From positions 18,227 to 82,226 of IMG/VR virus record IMGVR_UViG_3300027759_000071: 64,000 bases of DNA; one strand, 5' to 3'. The notes below the pieces were generated by a model that saw nothing but the letters and a program-made list of their open reading frames with translations, was not told the origin of the DNA and did no database searches. Both the position numbers and the translations under genes were made by a program. Origin of the DNA: a virus. This document shows, piece after piece, positions 1-9,056 of this stretch (position 1 is its first letter; each line of letters begins with the position of its first letter).

Positions 1-35
1 ATAGGTAACATTCAAAAAAGTGCTTAAGCAGAGGT

Positions 36-3000
36 ATGTATAATAGCGATTTCAACACAAGTAGATATAATGACCCAAACGTAACGGTAACTAAGATTAC
101 TGAAAATATAAATCGTGTCACAATATCACAAGCGGGAGTTCCTGGTCCAAAGGGCGATAAGGGTGACCCGTATGGTTCATCTGGAACGGCAGGGTCATCG
201 GGAACATCTGGGACAAGTGGTACATCGGGCTCTGCTGGAAGTAGTGGTACAAGCGGTACAACTGGTTCACATGGCACATCTGGTTTTAGAGGCCCTGCCG
301 GAACAAGTGGTACAACGGGTAAAGATGGTACATATTTCGGAAGTAGTGGAACTTCAGGAACAACTGGTTCGCATGGTACATCTGGTACAAGCGGCTCATC
401 GGGAACATCTGGCACAAGTGGTACATCGGGAACATCTGGAACAAGTGGTACATCTGCAACGGATGGTAGTGCTGGCACTGACGGTAGCGCTGGTACTGAT
501 GGTAGTGCAGGAACGGATGGAACGGCTGGAACTGATGGTTCAGCTGGTACAACAGGTTCACATGGCACATCTGGTACTAGTGGAAAAAATGGTACATCTG
601 GCTCATCGGGAACATCTGGCACAAGTGGTTCATCTGGAAGTAGTGGTTCAACGGGAACTGCTGGTACATCTGGTACAACCGGCTCACAAGGTACATCTGG
701 TACATCTGGAAGTAGTGGAAGTGATGGTTCGTCTGGTACATCTGGTACTGATGGCTCTGCTGGTACATCGGGAAGTAGTGGAAGTAGCGGAAGTAGTGGT
801 ACTGATGGTAGTGCTGGAACTGATGGTAGTGCGGGAACAGATGGTTCAGCCGGTACATCGGGAAGTTCTGGAAGTAGTGGAACTGATGGTAGTGCCGGAA
901 CATCAGGAACAAGTGGTAGCAGTGGTTTAGCAGGTAAAGCTGGTTCATCGGGAACATCCGGTACGAGAGGTACATCTGGTAGTAGTGGAGCAAGAGGACC
1001 TAATGGTTCTAATGGTTCATCTGGGTCATCGGGAACTTCAGGAAAAAATGGTACATCTGGTAGTAGTGGTAATGATGGTACATCCGGTAGTAGTGGAAGT
1101 GATGGTTCATCTGGTACAAGCGGTACTGCTGGTTTAAGTGGAGCTGATGGTCCTATTTGGATTTTTGATTCAACTATTGCAGCATTTAATGAACCTACCT
1201 CTGGACATTTTATAACAAATGATAATTTCTTTAGTTCTATTCTTAATGTTAGTATTTGTGAAGCAAATGCATCTAATGGAGATATGTATGGATGGTTTAA
1301 CGCAATTAGCGTATATGCAGCAAATGGACATGATACATATGTAAGAATTAGTCAAGTTGGAAACACTGGTAATTTTGGTATTTATAAACTTAATACTTGC
1401 AATCGTAACCTATCAGGATTAAATCCATATTGGGATATTACATTCTATCAAGTTATTGCATCATCTGGACTTTTAGATAATGGAATTTCTTTTTCATTTT
1501 CTTGGTTTACAAATGGTATAACTGGTACATCGGGAACATCTGGCACAAGCGGCACATCTGGTGAAAGTGGTAGTGATGGCTCAGCTGGTACATCTGGAAC
1601 ATCTGGTACATCTGGAAGTGGTGGCTCAACTGGTTCGGCTGGTACATCGGGAACATCTGGCACAAGTGGGAGTAGTGGAAGTAATGGTTCATCGGGAACA
1701 TCAGGAACATCTGGTACAAGCGGTACATCTGGAAGTGATGGTAGTACGGGGTCAGCGGGAACATCTGGAACATCTGGCACAAGAGGAACATCGGGAAGTA
1801 GTGGTAGAACTCCTATTCAAGGTATAGATTATATTAGTACATCAGGTACAACCGGTTCGGCTGGTACATCCGGATTAGATGGGCAATTTTTAGGAAGTAG
1901 TGGTTCGTCTGGTAAAGATGGAACATCAGGAAGTTCTGGTTTTAATGGTACGGCTGGTTCATCGGGAACATCTGGTTCATCGGGTTCATCTGGTATTTCA
2001 ATAGCAGGTACATCTGGTTCATCTGGTACAACGGGTTCATATGGCACATCTGGTAGTGGTGGGCAAACTGGTTCATCGGGAACATCTGGAAGTGATGGAT
2101 ATGATGGAACATCTGGTACATCTGGACAAGCTGGTTCATCGGGAACATCTGGTTCATCTGGTTCATCTGGAACATCTGGATTTGATGGAGGACCTGGTTT
2201 AAATGGTACGGCTGGAAGTAGTGGTACATCGGGAACGCAAGGTGCACAAGGAGATCCTGGTACATCGGGAACATCTGGTACATCTGGTAGTAGTGGACTT
2301 GCTGGATTTTCAGGAACATCTGGAACATCTGGTACTGGTGGTTCGGCTGGTACATCTGGAAGTAGTGGAACATCTGGTACGACAGGTAAAGATGGACAAA
2401 ATGGTACATCGGGAACATCTGGAACTGGTGGTACATCATCAACCGCTGGTAGTGCTGGTACGGCAGGTTCATCTGGCACAGGCGGTTCTGCTGGAACTGA
2501 TGGAGTAGCTGGTTCATCTGGAACATCCGGTAAAAGTGGTACGGATGGTGCAGCTGGTAAAGATGGTTCGTCTGGAACATCGGGAAACACAGGATATAAT
2601 GGTACTGATGGTTCAGCCGGCTCATCTGGAGTTAGTGGTACATCTGGTACAACTGGTTATAGTGGTGTTAATGGAACATCTGGAAGTAGTGGTGCTAATG
2701 GAGCAGCTGGTACATCTGGTAAAGATGGTGCTGGATTTAGTGCTATATCACCTACAACATCTGGAGCAGTATTAACGGCAAATGGTACGGCAACAAGTGC
2801 AACAGCAAATACGGGTGTAACTATTACTGGTAACACACTTTATGCAGATGCATATTATCAAAATTCATCTCGAACTTTAAAAACTAATATTCTTCCATTT
2901 AATAAATCGGCATTACAAATTATTGGAAATGTTAATGTTGTAGAATTTAATTATTTAACTGATTTAAAAAATAGACATATTGGATTTATTGCAGAAGATA

Positions 3001-3119
3001 CTCCAGTTGAATTGACAACTAAACATCAAAATACAATGGATGTTCCATCTACTGTGGGAGTATTGGTAAAAGCAGTTCAAGAATTAGAAAAAAGAGTTAA
3101 GGATTTAGAAAATAAGTAA
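36..3119 (+). CDS. Collagen-like tail fibre with C-terminal S74-type chaperone domain
   Basis: This is a 1027-aa virion fibre protein. After about 33 N-terminal residues, collagen-type Gly-X-Y triplets begin at Gly34 with a classic Pro/Lys/Asp stretch (GPKGDKGDP). They then become GTS/GSS/GSA/GTD triplets almost without proline. The array is broken by a roughly 125-residue non-repetitive domain (residues 370-494) and a short linker near 591-604, and ends near residue 900. Residues about 944-1027 resemble the peptidase S74 intramolecular chaperone: SSRTLK in place of the usual SDxRLK, then IGFIAED and a final coiled coil (LVKAVQELEKRVKDLENK). S74 domains trimerise fibres and usually cleave themselves off. 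Asp is replaced by Ser next to the expected cleavage serine, so self-cleavage is uncertain. ATG 36 is the only start, because an in-frame TAA lies at 6-8. The stop overlaps the next ATG (TAATG). Which tail appendage it forms is unknown. Confidence 0.85.
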   Translation: MYNSDFNTSRYNDPNVTVTKITENINRVTISQAGVPGPKGDKGDPYGSSGTAGSSGTSGTSGTSGSAGSSGTSGTTGSHGTSGFRGPAGTSGTTGKDGTYFGSSGTSGTTGSHGTSGTSGSSGTSGTSGTSGTSGTSGTSATDGSAGTDGSAGTDGSAGTDGTAGTDGSAGTTGSHGTSGTSGKNGTSGSSGTSGTSGSSGSSGSTGTAGTSGTTGSQGTSGTSGSSGSDGSSGTSGTDGSAGTSGSSGSSGSSGTDGSAGTDGSAGTDGSAGTSGSSGSSGTDGSAGTSGTSGSSGLAGKAGSSGTSGTRGTSGSSGARGPNGSNGSSGSSGTSGKNGTSGSSGNDGTSGSSGSDGSSGTSGTAGLSGADGPIWIFDSTIAAFNEPTSGHFITNDNFFSSILNVSICEANASNGDMYGWFNAISVYAANGHDTYVRISQVGNTGNFGIYKLNTCNRNLSGLNPYWDITFYQVIASSGLLDNGISFSFSWFTNGITGTSGTSGTSGTSGESGSDGSAGTSGTSGTSGSGGSTGSAGTSGTSGTSGSSGSNGSSGTSGTSGTSGTSGSDGSTGSAGTSGTSGTRGTSGSSGRTPIQGIDYISTSGTTGSAGTSGLDGQFLGSSGSSGKDGTSGSSGFNGTAGSSGTSGSSGSSGISIAGTSGSSGTTGSYGTSGSGGQTGSSGTSGSDGYDGTSGTSGQAGSSGTSGSSGSSGTSGFDGGPGLNGTAGSSGTSGTQGAQGDPGTSGTSGTSGSSGLAGFSGTSGTSGTGGSAGTSGSSGTSGTTGKDGQNGTSGTSGTGGTSSTAGSAGTAGSSGTGGSAGTDGVAGSSGTSGKSGTDGAAGKDGSSGTSGNTGYNGTDGSAGSSGVSGTSGTTGYSGVNGTSGSSGANGAAGTSGKDGAGFSAISPTTSGAVLTANGTATSATANTGVTITGNTLYADAYYQNSSRTLKTNILPFNKSALQIIGNVNVVEFNYLTDLKNRHIGFIAEDTPVELTTKHQNTMDVPSTVGVLVKAVQELEKRVKDLENK
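174..2735 (+). repeat. Collagen-like GTSG-coding DNA repeat tract (interrupted)
   Basis: This is a degenerate 9-nt periodic tract made of units such as GGTACATCT, GGAAGTAGT and GGTTCATCG, encoding Gly-Thr-Ser or Gly-Ser-Ser triplets. It is interrupted at about 1144-1515 by a unique domain and near 1806-1850 by a short linker. Synonymous codons vary between units, so the protein periodicity is better conserved than the DNA. The same type of tract recurs at 34872-38955 and 42493-44332. Confidence 0.9.
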
Positions 3120-5077
3120 TGAGTAAAGTTAATAATTATCTAGTAACATTTACGGAAGTTAGTACTATGGGATTTACCGCCAAAGCAACTTGGCCGGTTG
3201 GGTCTGGTAGTTACGCAATGAATAGAGGTGAGGTTGATACCTATTGGTATGTAAGACAAGATGGAGCAACTTATTCAGCATATACAAATAAGAGATATCC
3301 TCGTTATCAGGATTTAGAAGCAACTACAACTACTTCAACTACTTCAACTACTTCAACTACCACAACACCCGCCCCAAGTACTATGTTTGGTAAATCAACC
3401 AGTACATATGCTACTGTTGGATTGGCCTGTGCCGGAACAATAACTGGAACGGTATATCAAGACCCAGCATACGGAACAACGCCAACATCTGGACAGCAAT
3501 TATATACTGATAGTGGTAGAACTACAACTTGGACTCCACCATCAACATCTGGATATTATCTATTTCAATATGGAAGTACCTCAAAATGGGCAGTTAGTGT
3601 AAGTAGTGGAGGTGTTATTACAGGAGTTACATCGTGTTATTACTCAGCAGTTATTGGATATGATGCATCATCTGTAACTACCGCTTGTTCTCTTACAAAT
3701 TCAATAGGTGTTACTGGTAATGATACTGATTTTTGTAATTCAACAAGCTTTACATCTGCTGCAGGATTTTCAATGGCTACTGGAAATTATTATCTATCGG
3801 ATGGAACTAATTATATACAATGTAGTCACACAACTAGTACTAATTTATTCACTAGAATTAGTTTTGGGTGTACTACATGTCCAGGTACAACCACAACAAC
3901 TACAACCACAACAGCAGGTCCTTGTCAAGTATCATTGAGTCCTAGTAATGTTGATGGCGCTACGGCATGTGATAATTGGAATAATGTAATTGATAGAACA
4001 ACATATTATGCATTATATGCAGGATGTTCTGCAACCAATGGCCAACAACTTTATACTAATAGTGGATTAACAACATTAATTCCAAATGGTTGGTATTCTG
4101 ATGGTACTAATTATTGGTTAGTTGCTGGCGGAGCTGGTACTTTAAATAGCCAAACTGCATGTGCTGGAACAACTACAACCACTACAACCACTACAACTAC
4201 AACAACTACAACAACTACAACAGCAGCTCCATTAAATTCAGTAACCTATGGGTATCACTTATCTGACCCAGACCAAGCATGTACAAATTATGAAACAAAT
4301 GTACATGTGACGAAATATAATGCAGGGAATGCAGCTTCTGCAAATGGTATTACAATATACAATAACTCTAATGGTAGTGGTACACCTACGGATGGATATT
4401 ATGCTAGAGGCAGTAATGTTTGGTATTCTACCAGTGGTGTATTAGGAAGTGAAGCTGCATGTTATGGAGGAACAACCACTACAACCACTACAACTACAAC
4501 AACGGAGCCGCCAACAACAACGACTACAACAACAACGACTACAACAACGGAGCCGCCAACAACAACGACTACAACAACGGAGCCGCCAACAACAACGACT
4601 ACAACAAGTACTTCAACTACAACGGAGCCGCCAACAACTACGACTACAACAACTGCAGCACCATCTGTAGTGAATATCACAGTTAATTATGAGAGTGCAA
4701 ATAATTTAGGAAACATAACATCTTTAGAAATAATAGGAAATGATGGTACGGGATACCCAGTTACCATAACATCGGGAACATTCCCATTAACTACCGTTGG
4801 GCAATCGGTAACAGCAACCACACCGCACTACGATGGTGAATATACATGGGATACTGACTATCCAAACGGTGTATATGCACCTGTTTTATGGGAAGTTAGA
4901 CTTTACTATAATAATATTGGTGGAGCAATTGATAAAACAGTTGCAACAAGAAATGGAACAGAATCTGTTTGTTTTGGTTTAAGTTCAGTATCAGGACCGG
5001 GAGCAACTCAATTTGGATTTAGTGCACTAAACCTAGGGGACAGTATTGTAATTGAAGCTAAAGCTGGAATTTGTTAA
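3119..5077 (+). CDS. Virion protein with poly-threonine (mucin-like) linkers between small domains
   Basis: The product has 652 aa. After an N-terminal domain of about 65 residues, four small Cys-containing domains are separated by nearly pure threonine linkers. The linkers end in PAP, AGP, AAP or repeated EPP motifs, and the last linker spans roughly residues 450-512. The domains share a pattern of GQQLYT(D/N)SG, a GYY/GWY strand, SDGTNY and a closing Cys, so they are probably divergent copies of one beta-rich module. The C-terminal 140 residues form a different beta-rich domain ending in Cys. Poly-Thr/Pro linkers are typical of O-glycosylated extended stalks, which suggests a spacer or adhesive decoration protein; this is inference. 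It is translationally coupled to the upstream fibre by a TAATG overlap and lies directly before the glycosyltransferase/radical SAM gene. No specific family was recognised. Confidence 0.8.
   Translation: MSKVNNYLVTFTEVSTMGFTAKATWPVGSGSYAMNRGEVDTYWYVRQDGATYSAYTNKRYPRYQDLEATTTTSTTSTTSTTTTPAPSTMFGKSTSTYATVGLACAGTITGTVYQDPAYGTTPTSGQQLYTDSGRTTTWTPPSTSGYYLFQYGSTSKWAVSVSSGGVITGVTSCYYSAVIGYDASSVTTACSLTNSIGVTGNDTDFCNSTSFTSAAGFSMATGNYYLSDGTNYIQCSHTTSTNLFTRISFGCTTCPGTTTTTTTTTAGPCQVSLSPSNVDGATACDNWNNVIDRTTYYALYAGCSATNGQQLYTNSGLTTLIPNGWYSDGTNYWLVAGGAGTLNSQTACAGTTTTTTTTTTTTTTTTTTAAPLNSVTYGYHLSDPDQACTNYETNVHVTKYNAGNAASANGITIYNNSNGSGTPTDGYYARGSNVWYSTSGVLGSEAACYGGTTTTTTTTTTTEPPTTTTTTTTTTTTEPPTTTTTTTEPPTTTTTTSTSTTTEPPTTTTTTTAAPSVVNITVNYESANNLGNITSLEIIGNDGTGYPVTITSGTFPLTTVGQSVTATTPHYDGEYTWDTDYPNGVYAPVLWEVRLYYNNIGGAIDKTVATRNGTESVCFGLSSVSGPGATQFGFSALNLGDSIVIEAKAGIC
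4168..4221 (+). repeat. ACAACT/ACAACC microsatellite encoding poly-Thr
   Basis: About 54 bp of ACA/ACT/ACC codons encode an uninterrupted threonine linker between two Cys-containing domains. Shorter Thr tracts lie near 3322-3372 and 3888-3912 in the same gene. Confidence 0.9.
4472..4653 (+). repeat. Thr-rich microsatellite with GAGCCGCCA (EPP) units
   Basis: About 180 bp of ACA/ACT/ACG codons are punctuated four times by the identical unit GAGCCGCCA (Glu-Pro-Pro). The low-complexity DNA is a likely site of slippage or unequal recombination that would change linker length. Confidence 0.9.
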
Positions 5078-5130
5078 TAAGAAAGAATAAAACAAAAAAT
5101 TGATAATTATATTAAATAAAGGTTACAAAA

Positions 5131-7350
5131 ATGGAAGAACTATTTAAATCTTGGGGAATTCAATATGACCCAAATAATAGCATAAATGAATTAGCATCCA
5201 AACGAATTGAAGTTTGTAATTCATGCGAAAATAAAATACAAAACCAATTATCTAATAATATTTGTAATTTATGCGGATGTGGATTAAAATCAAAAGTATT
5301 CTCATCTGAAAAGGGTGAATGTCCTGCTGGAAAATGGAATGAGGTTGATAATATTCTGTTAAAAAAGAAAATACCACAAAATATAAGATATATATGTTGC
5401 CAACCAGCAATCACTTATTATACTTGGCAAGTTGAAGTTTTAATTAATAACTTCAAAAAGATGGGAGTTAATCCAAATTACATTGATATTGTATGTGCTA
5501 TTGATAATAATGTAATTCCACCAGAATGGATTAAATTAATGACTCATTATAATAGTGTTAGATTTTTCTTTTATAATGATACTAGAAAAGATAAAAATTA
5601 CCAACCATCCATTTATTTTAATCTGATGAAGCAGCATATTGTTGCAAGACCGGAAATTCAAAAGGATGTTTTATTTTTACATGATTCGGATATTGTATTT
5701 ACTAAACCAGTAAATTTTAATTCAATGATGTTTGGAGATGCTTGGTATGTAAGTAACACAAATTCTTATATAAACTACGATTACATACAAGTTAAAGGAA
5801 ACGATATTTACGAAAAAATGTGTGATATAGTTGGTATAAATAAAAATATACCAAAGTTGATGAATAACAATTCAGGCGGAGCTCAGTATATTGTTAAAAA
5901 TACTACTTATAAATTTTGGGATAAAGTAGAAAATGATAGTATTGAATTGTATAAATATTTTTGTGAAGTAGAACCGCAATATGTAAAAAAGAATGAATAT
6001 GATTATCCAATTCAAAAATGGACTGCTGGCATGTGGTCTTTACTTTGGAATGCTTGGTTAGCTGGACATGAAACTATTGTTGATACAAGAATGGATTTTG
6101 GATGGGTTACAAATTCTTACGATGATGTAAATAAATATGCAATATTACATAATTCTGGAGTTACTCCTGCTTTTAAAAATTTGTTTTTAAAAAGTAATTA
6201 TATAAATAAATTACCATATTTTGAAAATATTGAAGTAGATACAAATAGGGCATCTTATTATTATTGGCAAGAAGTGTGTGAAACTGCAAATAAATCTATA
6301 TTAATAGAGTCAACGCCTGAGATGAAAATTAAAAAAGATTTTGAAAAATACAAAATAACTCAATTACAATTAGACCCTTATGGTGTATGTAACGCAAAAT
6401 GTTGGTATTGTCCTGTAAAATATAAAGGAAATCCGGTAGAGGGTAGAGAAGTAATGAGTATTGAATTGATGGAAAAGATAATTAAAAATCTAATAGATGA
6501 AAGAGATAAGCCAAACGGATTAGTAGGAAAAACATTTAACGGATTATATACAGCGCATTATAACGAAATTTTATTATATCCACATTTTGAAGAATTTTTA
6601 AAACTATGTAGAAAATATAAATTAGTTACAATGGTACTTTCAAACGGAGTACCTTTGACTCGTAGTAAAATTGATATACTAAAAGAATATCAAGATGTAC
6701 TAAGTGGAATATGCCTAAATACCCCAGCATTTGATGCAGAAACTTGGAGTAAACGAAGTGGTATTAATATAAAGCAGTTTGATACTTTAATTGATAATAT
6801 AACATATGCAGTTGAACAATTACCAAATATGGTTAAAAACAAAGCATTTTCAATTCAAATAAATGGAGTGCATGATTTATCATTTGGAGATAAAGGTGGA
6901 TGGTTAGAAAAGGGAGAGCAATTTCCACATGATATAGATTTGGATGTTGAAACTGGAGAATTGGTACAACAAAAGAAAAAAGCTGAGGAATTATTTCCTG
7001 ATGTAAACATATTCACTGTCCCATATCTAATTGATAGAGCAGGATTACTGGATGAAGTAATAACCAACAAACCTGCAATTGAGAGAAATTTAATGAGAAA
7101 TAACGAAAGTAAGAAAGTTATTGGATGTGGTAATGGTAGAGAGGTGGGTGGTAGACCTATTGGTTGGTTACATGTAAATGCCGCTGGGGATGCTTTCCTA
7201 TGTTGTAACGATTATGATTTTGATTTTAAATTTGGTAATTTTAAAACGCAAGAATTAAGAGATTTTTGGGGAAACGAAGAACATATCCAAAAAATTAAAA
7301 CCTCTTATGAAACTATATGTACGAATTGCGCATCTGCAGTTTTTGAGTAA
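5131..7350 (+). CDS. Cys-knuckle / glycosyltransferase-like / radical SAM-SPASM fusion enzyme
   Basis: This 739-aa three-part enzyme sits within the fibre genes. Residues 29-64 hold a zinc-knuckle-like set (C29, C32, C45, C48, C50, C64). Residues about 85-400 look like a GT-A type glycosyltransferase: an alternating strand/helix start, FLHDSDIVF with a DxD motif at D185/D187, and a later NNNSGGAQY segment. Residues about 410-739 carry a radical SAM core with the C420-x3-C424-x2-C427 cluster motif. A SPASM-like auxiliary cluster follows, with C666, C691/C692, C730 and C733. Radical SAM/SPASM proteins usually modify peptides or cofactors, and DxD glycosyltransferases transfer nucleotide sugars. 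The substrate is not known; Thr/Ser-rich fibre proteins encoded just upstream are the obvious candidates by proximity. The start at 5131 is preceded by an AAAGG-containing leader. The ORF is continuous across all three parts. Confidence 0.75.
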   Translation: MEELFKSWGIQYDPNNSINELASKRIEVCNSCENKIQNQLSNNICNLCGCGLKSKVFSSEKGECPAGKWNEVDNILLKKKIPQNIRYICCQPAITYYTWQVEVLINNFKKMGVNPNYIDIVCAIDNNVIPPEWIKLMTHYNSVRFFFYNDTRKDKNYQPSIYFNLMKQHIVARPEIQKDVLFLHDSDIVFTKPVNFNSMMFGDAWYVSNTNSYINYDYIQVKGNDIYEKMCDIVGINKNIPKLMNNNSGGAQYIVKNTTYKFWDKVENDSIELYKYFCEVEPQYVKKNEYDYPIQKWTAGMWSLLWNAWLAGHETIVDTRMDFGWVTNSYDDVNKYAILHNSGVTPAFKNLFLKSNYINKLPYFENIEVDTNRASYYYWQEVCETANKSILIESTPEMKIKKDFEKYKITQLQLDPYGVCNAKCWYCPVKYKGNPVEGREVMSIELMEKIIKNLIDERDKPNGLVGKTFNGLYTAHYNEILLYPHFEEFLKLCRKYKLVTMVLSNGVPLTRSKIDILKEYQDVLSGICLNTPAFDAETWSKRSGINIKQFDTLIDNITYAVEQLPNMVKNKAFSIQINGVHDLSFGDKGGWLEKGEQFPHDIDLDVETGELVQQKKKAEELFPDVNIFTVPYLIDRAGLLDEVITNKPAIERNLMRNNESKKVIGCGNGREVGGRPIGWLHVNAAGDAFLCCNDYDFDFKFGNFKTQELRDFWGNEEHIQKIKTSYETICTNCASAVFE

Positions 7351-7373
7351 AATAGTATTCTTTTGATTTCTAA

Positions 7374-7381
7374 TATTTATA
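7374..7381 (+). promoter_or_regulatory. TATTTATA octamer, candidate phage late promoter
   Basis: An exact TATTTATA lies 27 nt before the neck gene start and is followed by GGTAACGTT. The following leader (7379-7405) matches the first 29 nt of the window, which precede the collagen-like fibre gene. The same octamer occurs in several other intergenic gaps. Function is inferred from position only. Confidence 0.45.
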
Positions 7382-7407
7382 GGTAACGTTAAAATAAGTA
7401 CTTATAA

Positions 7408-8598
7408 ATGGAACAACAATATCAACCGGGCCAAGTAACAGAAATACTAATATATCCGGGTTCATCTTCTTTTTTTCCTGGTCAAACACCATTTGGAATA
7501 TATGATGAGGATTACCGATTTAGTGAAGATGCTCCTAAAATGGCACTTTGGTGTGCTAGAAGATTGGGATACCCTATTCAAAATATCGAATTAATAGATG
7601 AAAACTTCTATGCATGTTTTGAAGAAGCAACATCGGAATACTCCGCACAAGTAAATCAATTTAATATCAGAAATGACCTTTATTCACTTAAAGGTAGACC
7701 ATCTGGTACAAACTATTCACAAAAATTAGTAGAAGGTACTATTTTGCCACACTTAGTACAAATTTCAGACGCATATGGTACTTTGGTAGGAGTTGGTGGA
7801 AATACTGAAATTAAGAAAACAAAGATAACTTTAACAGCGGGTCAGCAAGTATATGATTTAGATACATTGATATCAGTTGTGAGTGAAAGTGGTAATCGTA
7901 TTGATATTAGTAGAGTTTATTTTGAAGCAACGCCAGCAATCAATAGATTCTTTGACCCATATTCAGTAAGTGGACAAGGTACATTGAATTTAATTGATGA
8001 ATTTGGATTTGGTTCATATTCACCAGCAGCACAATTTGTATTGATGCCTGTATTTGAAGATTTACTTAGAATACAACATATTGAGTTTAATGACCAGATT
8101 AGAAAATCGGCACATACATTTAATATAATAGATAATAAACTTACTATATTTCCAAGACCAACAACTACAACAATCTCAACAAAACCAAATCTTTACATAG
8201 ATTATTTTGTAAGAAACGATTTTATAACAAATTCTACATCTGTTAAAAGCGATGTGGTAGCTGATTATTCTAATGTAGGATATGATTTTATTACATATGA
8301 TTCAATAAACGATGTTGGTAAGCAATGGATTAGAAAATATACATTAGCTTTAGTAAAAGAAATGTTAGGTGCTATTAGAGAGAAATATTCTAATATTCCT
8401 ATTCCTGGCGCAGAGATATCATTAGATGGAGCTGCATTGAGAAGTGAAGCACAAACCGAAAAAGATAACTTGATGACTCAATTAAGAGAAACTTTAGAAG
8501 AATTAAGTAGAAAGGTTCAGTTTGAAAACAGAGCTAATGAAGCTAAGCAACAGCAAGAAATGTTACAAAAAGTACCGTTGGCAATATACATTGGATAA
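7408..8598 (+). CDS. Neck protein-like (T4 gp13 position)
   Basis: This is a 396-aa structural protein, the first of a tight run leading into gp14- and gp15-like genes. Features include a TLVGVGGN segment, a strand pattern ending in QQVYDLDTL, an RxFDPYSVSGQG loop, an FxDQIRKSAHTF motif followed by LTIFPRP, and a helical C-terminus rich in Glu, Gln and Arg (residues about 345-390). I remember this combination from neck-region proteins of marine T4-like phages, and the order before gp14 and gp15 fits T4 gp13, which completes the head and forms the connector collar. Assignment rests on gene order and remembered motifs, not a search. It starts 27 nt downstream of a TATTTATA octamer. Confidence 0.6.
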   Translation: MEQQYQPGQVTEILIYPGSSSFFPGQTPFGIYDEDYRFSEDAPKMALWCARRLGYPIQNIELIDENFYACFEEATSEYSAQVNQFNIRNDLYSLKGRPSGTNYSQKLVEGTILPHLVQISDAYGTLVGVGGNTEIKKTKITLTAGQQVYDLDTLISVVSESGNRIDISRVYFEATPAINRFFDPYSVSGQGTLNLIDEFGFGSYSPAAQFVLMPVFEDLLRIQHIEFNDQIRKSAHTFNIIDNKLTIFPRPTTTTISTKPNLYIDYFVRNDFITNSTSVKSDVVADYSNVGYDFITYDSINDVGKQWIRKYTLALVKEMLGAIREKYSNIPIPGAEISLDGAALRSEAQTEKDNLMTQLRETLEELSRKVQFENRANEAKQQQEMLQKVPLAIYIG

Positions 8599-8600
8599 TT

Positions 8601-9056
8601 ATGGCAAGATTTGCATTAAGTAGAGATATAAAATTCTTTGAAGGAATATCAAGAGAATTAGTAGAAGCAGTAGTTGAAAACATTGTAGTTTTTTACAAGC
8701 TTATTATTAATGATTCTAAAGTAAACCTATATGGTGAATCGCTTTCTAAAAGTTATTACGATGGAGTACATTGTGCAGCTATGCTCGATAGACAAGATAC
8801 AACTGCTAATTATGAGGGATTTGGCGCAGATGCATCTCAAATTGTTCAATTCCGTTTTAATAGATTTACTTTAGAAGACAAAAACTTTTATCCTGAAATT
8901 GGCGATTTAATTTTTCATAATAACGCATATTACGAAATTGATAATGTAAATGAAGACCAGTTTATAGCTGGACAAGAATCTCATAAATTTTCAATAATAT
9001 GTTCTACATTTATGAGTAGAAAATCAACAATTCAAACTGAACCAAGAACTATATAA
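8601..9056 (+). CDS. Neck protein, T4 gp14-like
   Basis: The 151-aa protein resembles head-completion/neck gp14 of T4-type phages. It has an FFEGISRELVEAVVENIVVFYKL N-terminal helix region, a Y-DGVHCAAMLDR segment, an RF-F-R strand (QFRFNRFTL) and the characteristic FYPEIGDLIFHNNAYYEIDNV region. In T4, gp13 and gp14 dock onto the portal before the tail joins. It starts 2 nt after the gp13-like stop, and its TAA overlaps the ATG of the gp15-like gene (TAATG), consistent with coupled, roughly stoichiometric translation. Confidence 0.75.
   Translation: MARFALSRDIKFFEGISRELVEAVVENIVVFYKLIINDSKVNLYGESLSKSYYDGVHCAAMLDRQDTTANYEGFGADASQIVQFRFNRFTLEDKNFYPEIGDLIFHNNAYYEIDNVNEDQFIAGQESHKFSIICSTFMSRKSTIQTEPRTI

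Noticed and set aside
5078-5130. Promoter or terminator in the gap before the glycosyltransferase/radical SAM gene
   Set aside because: The gap is AT-rich but has no octamer, no stem-loop and no TTTG/TAnnTTTG pair; read-through from the upstream genes is simpler.
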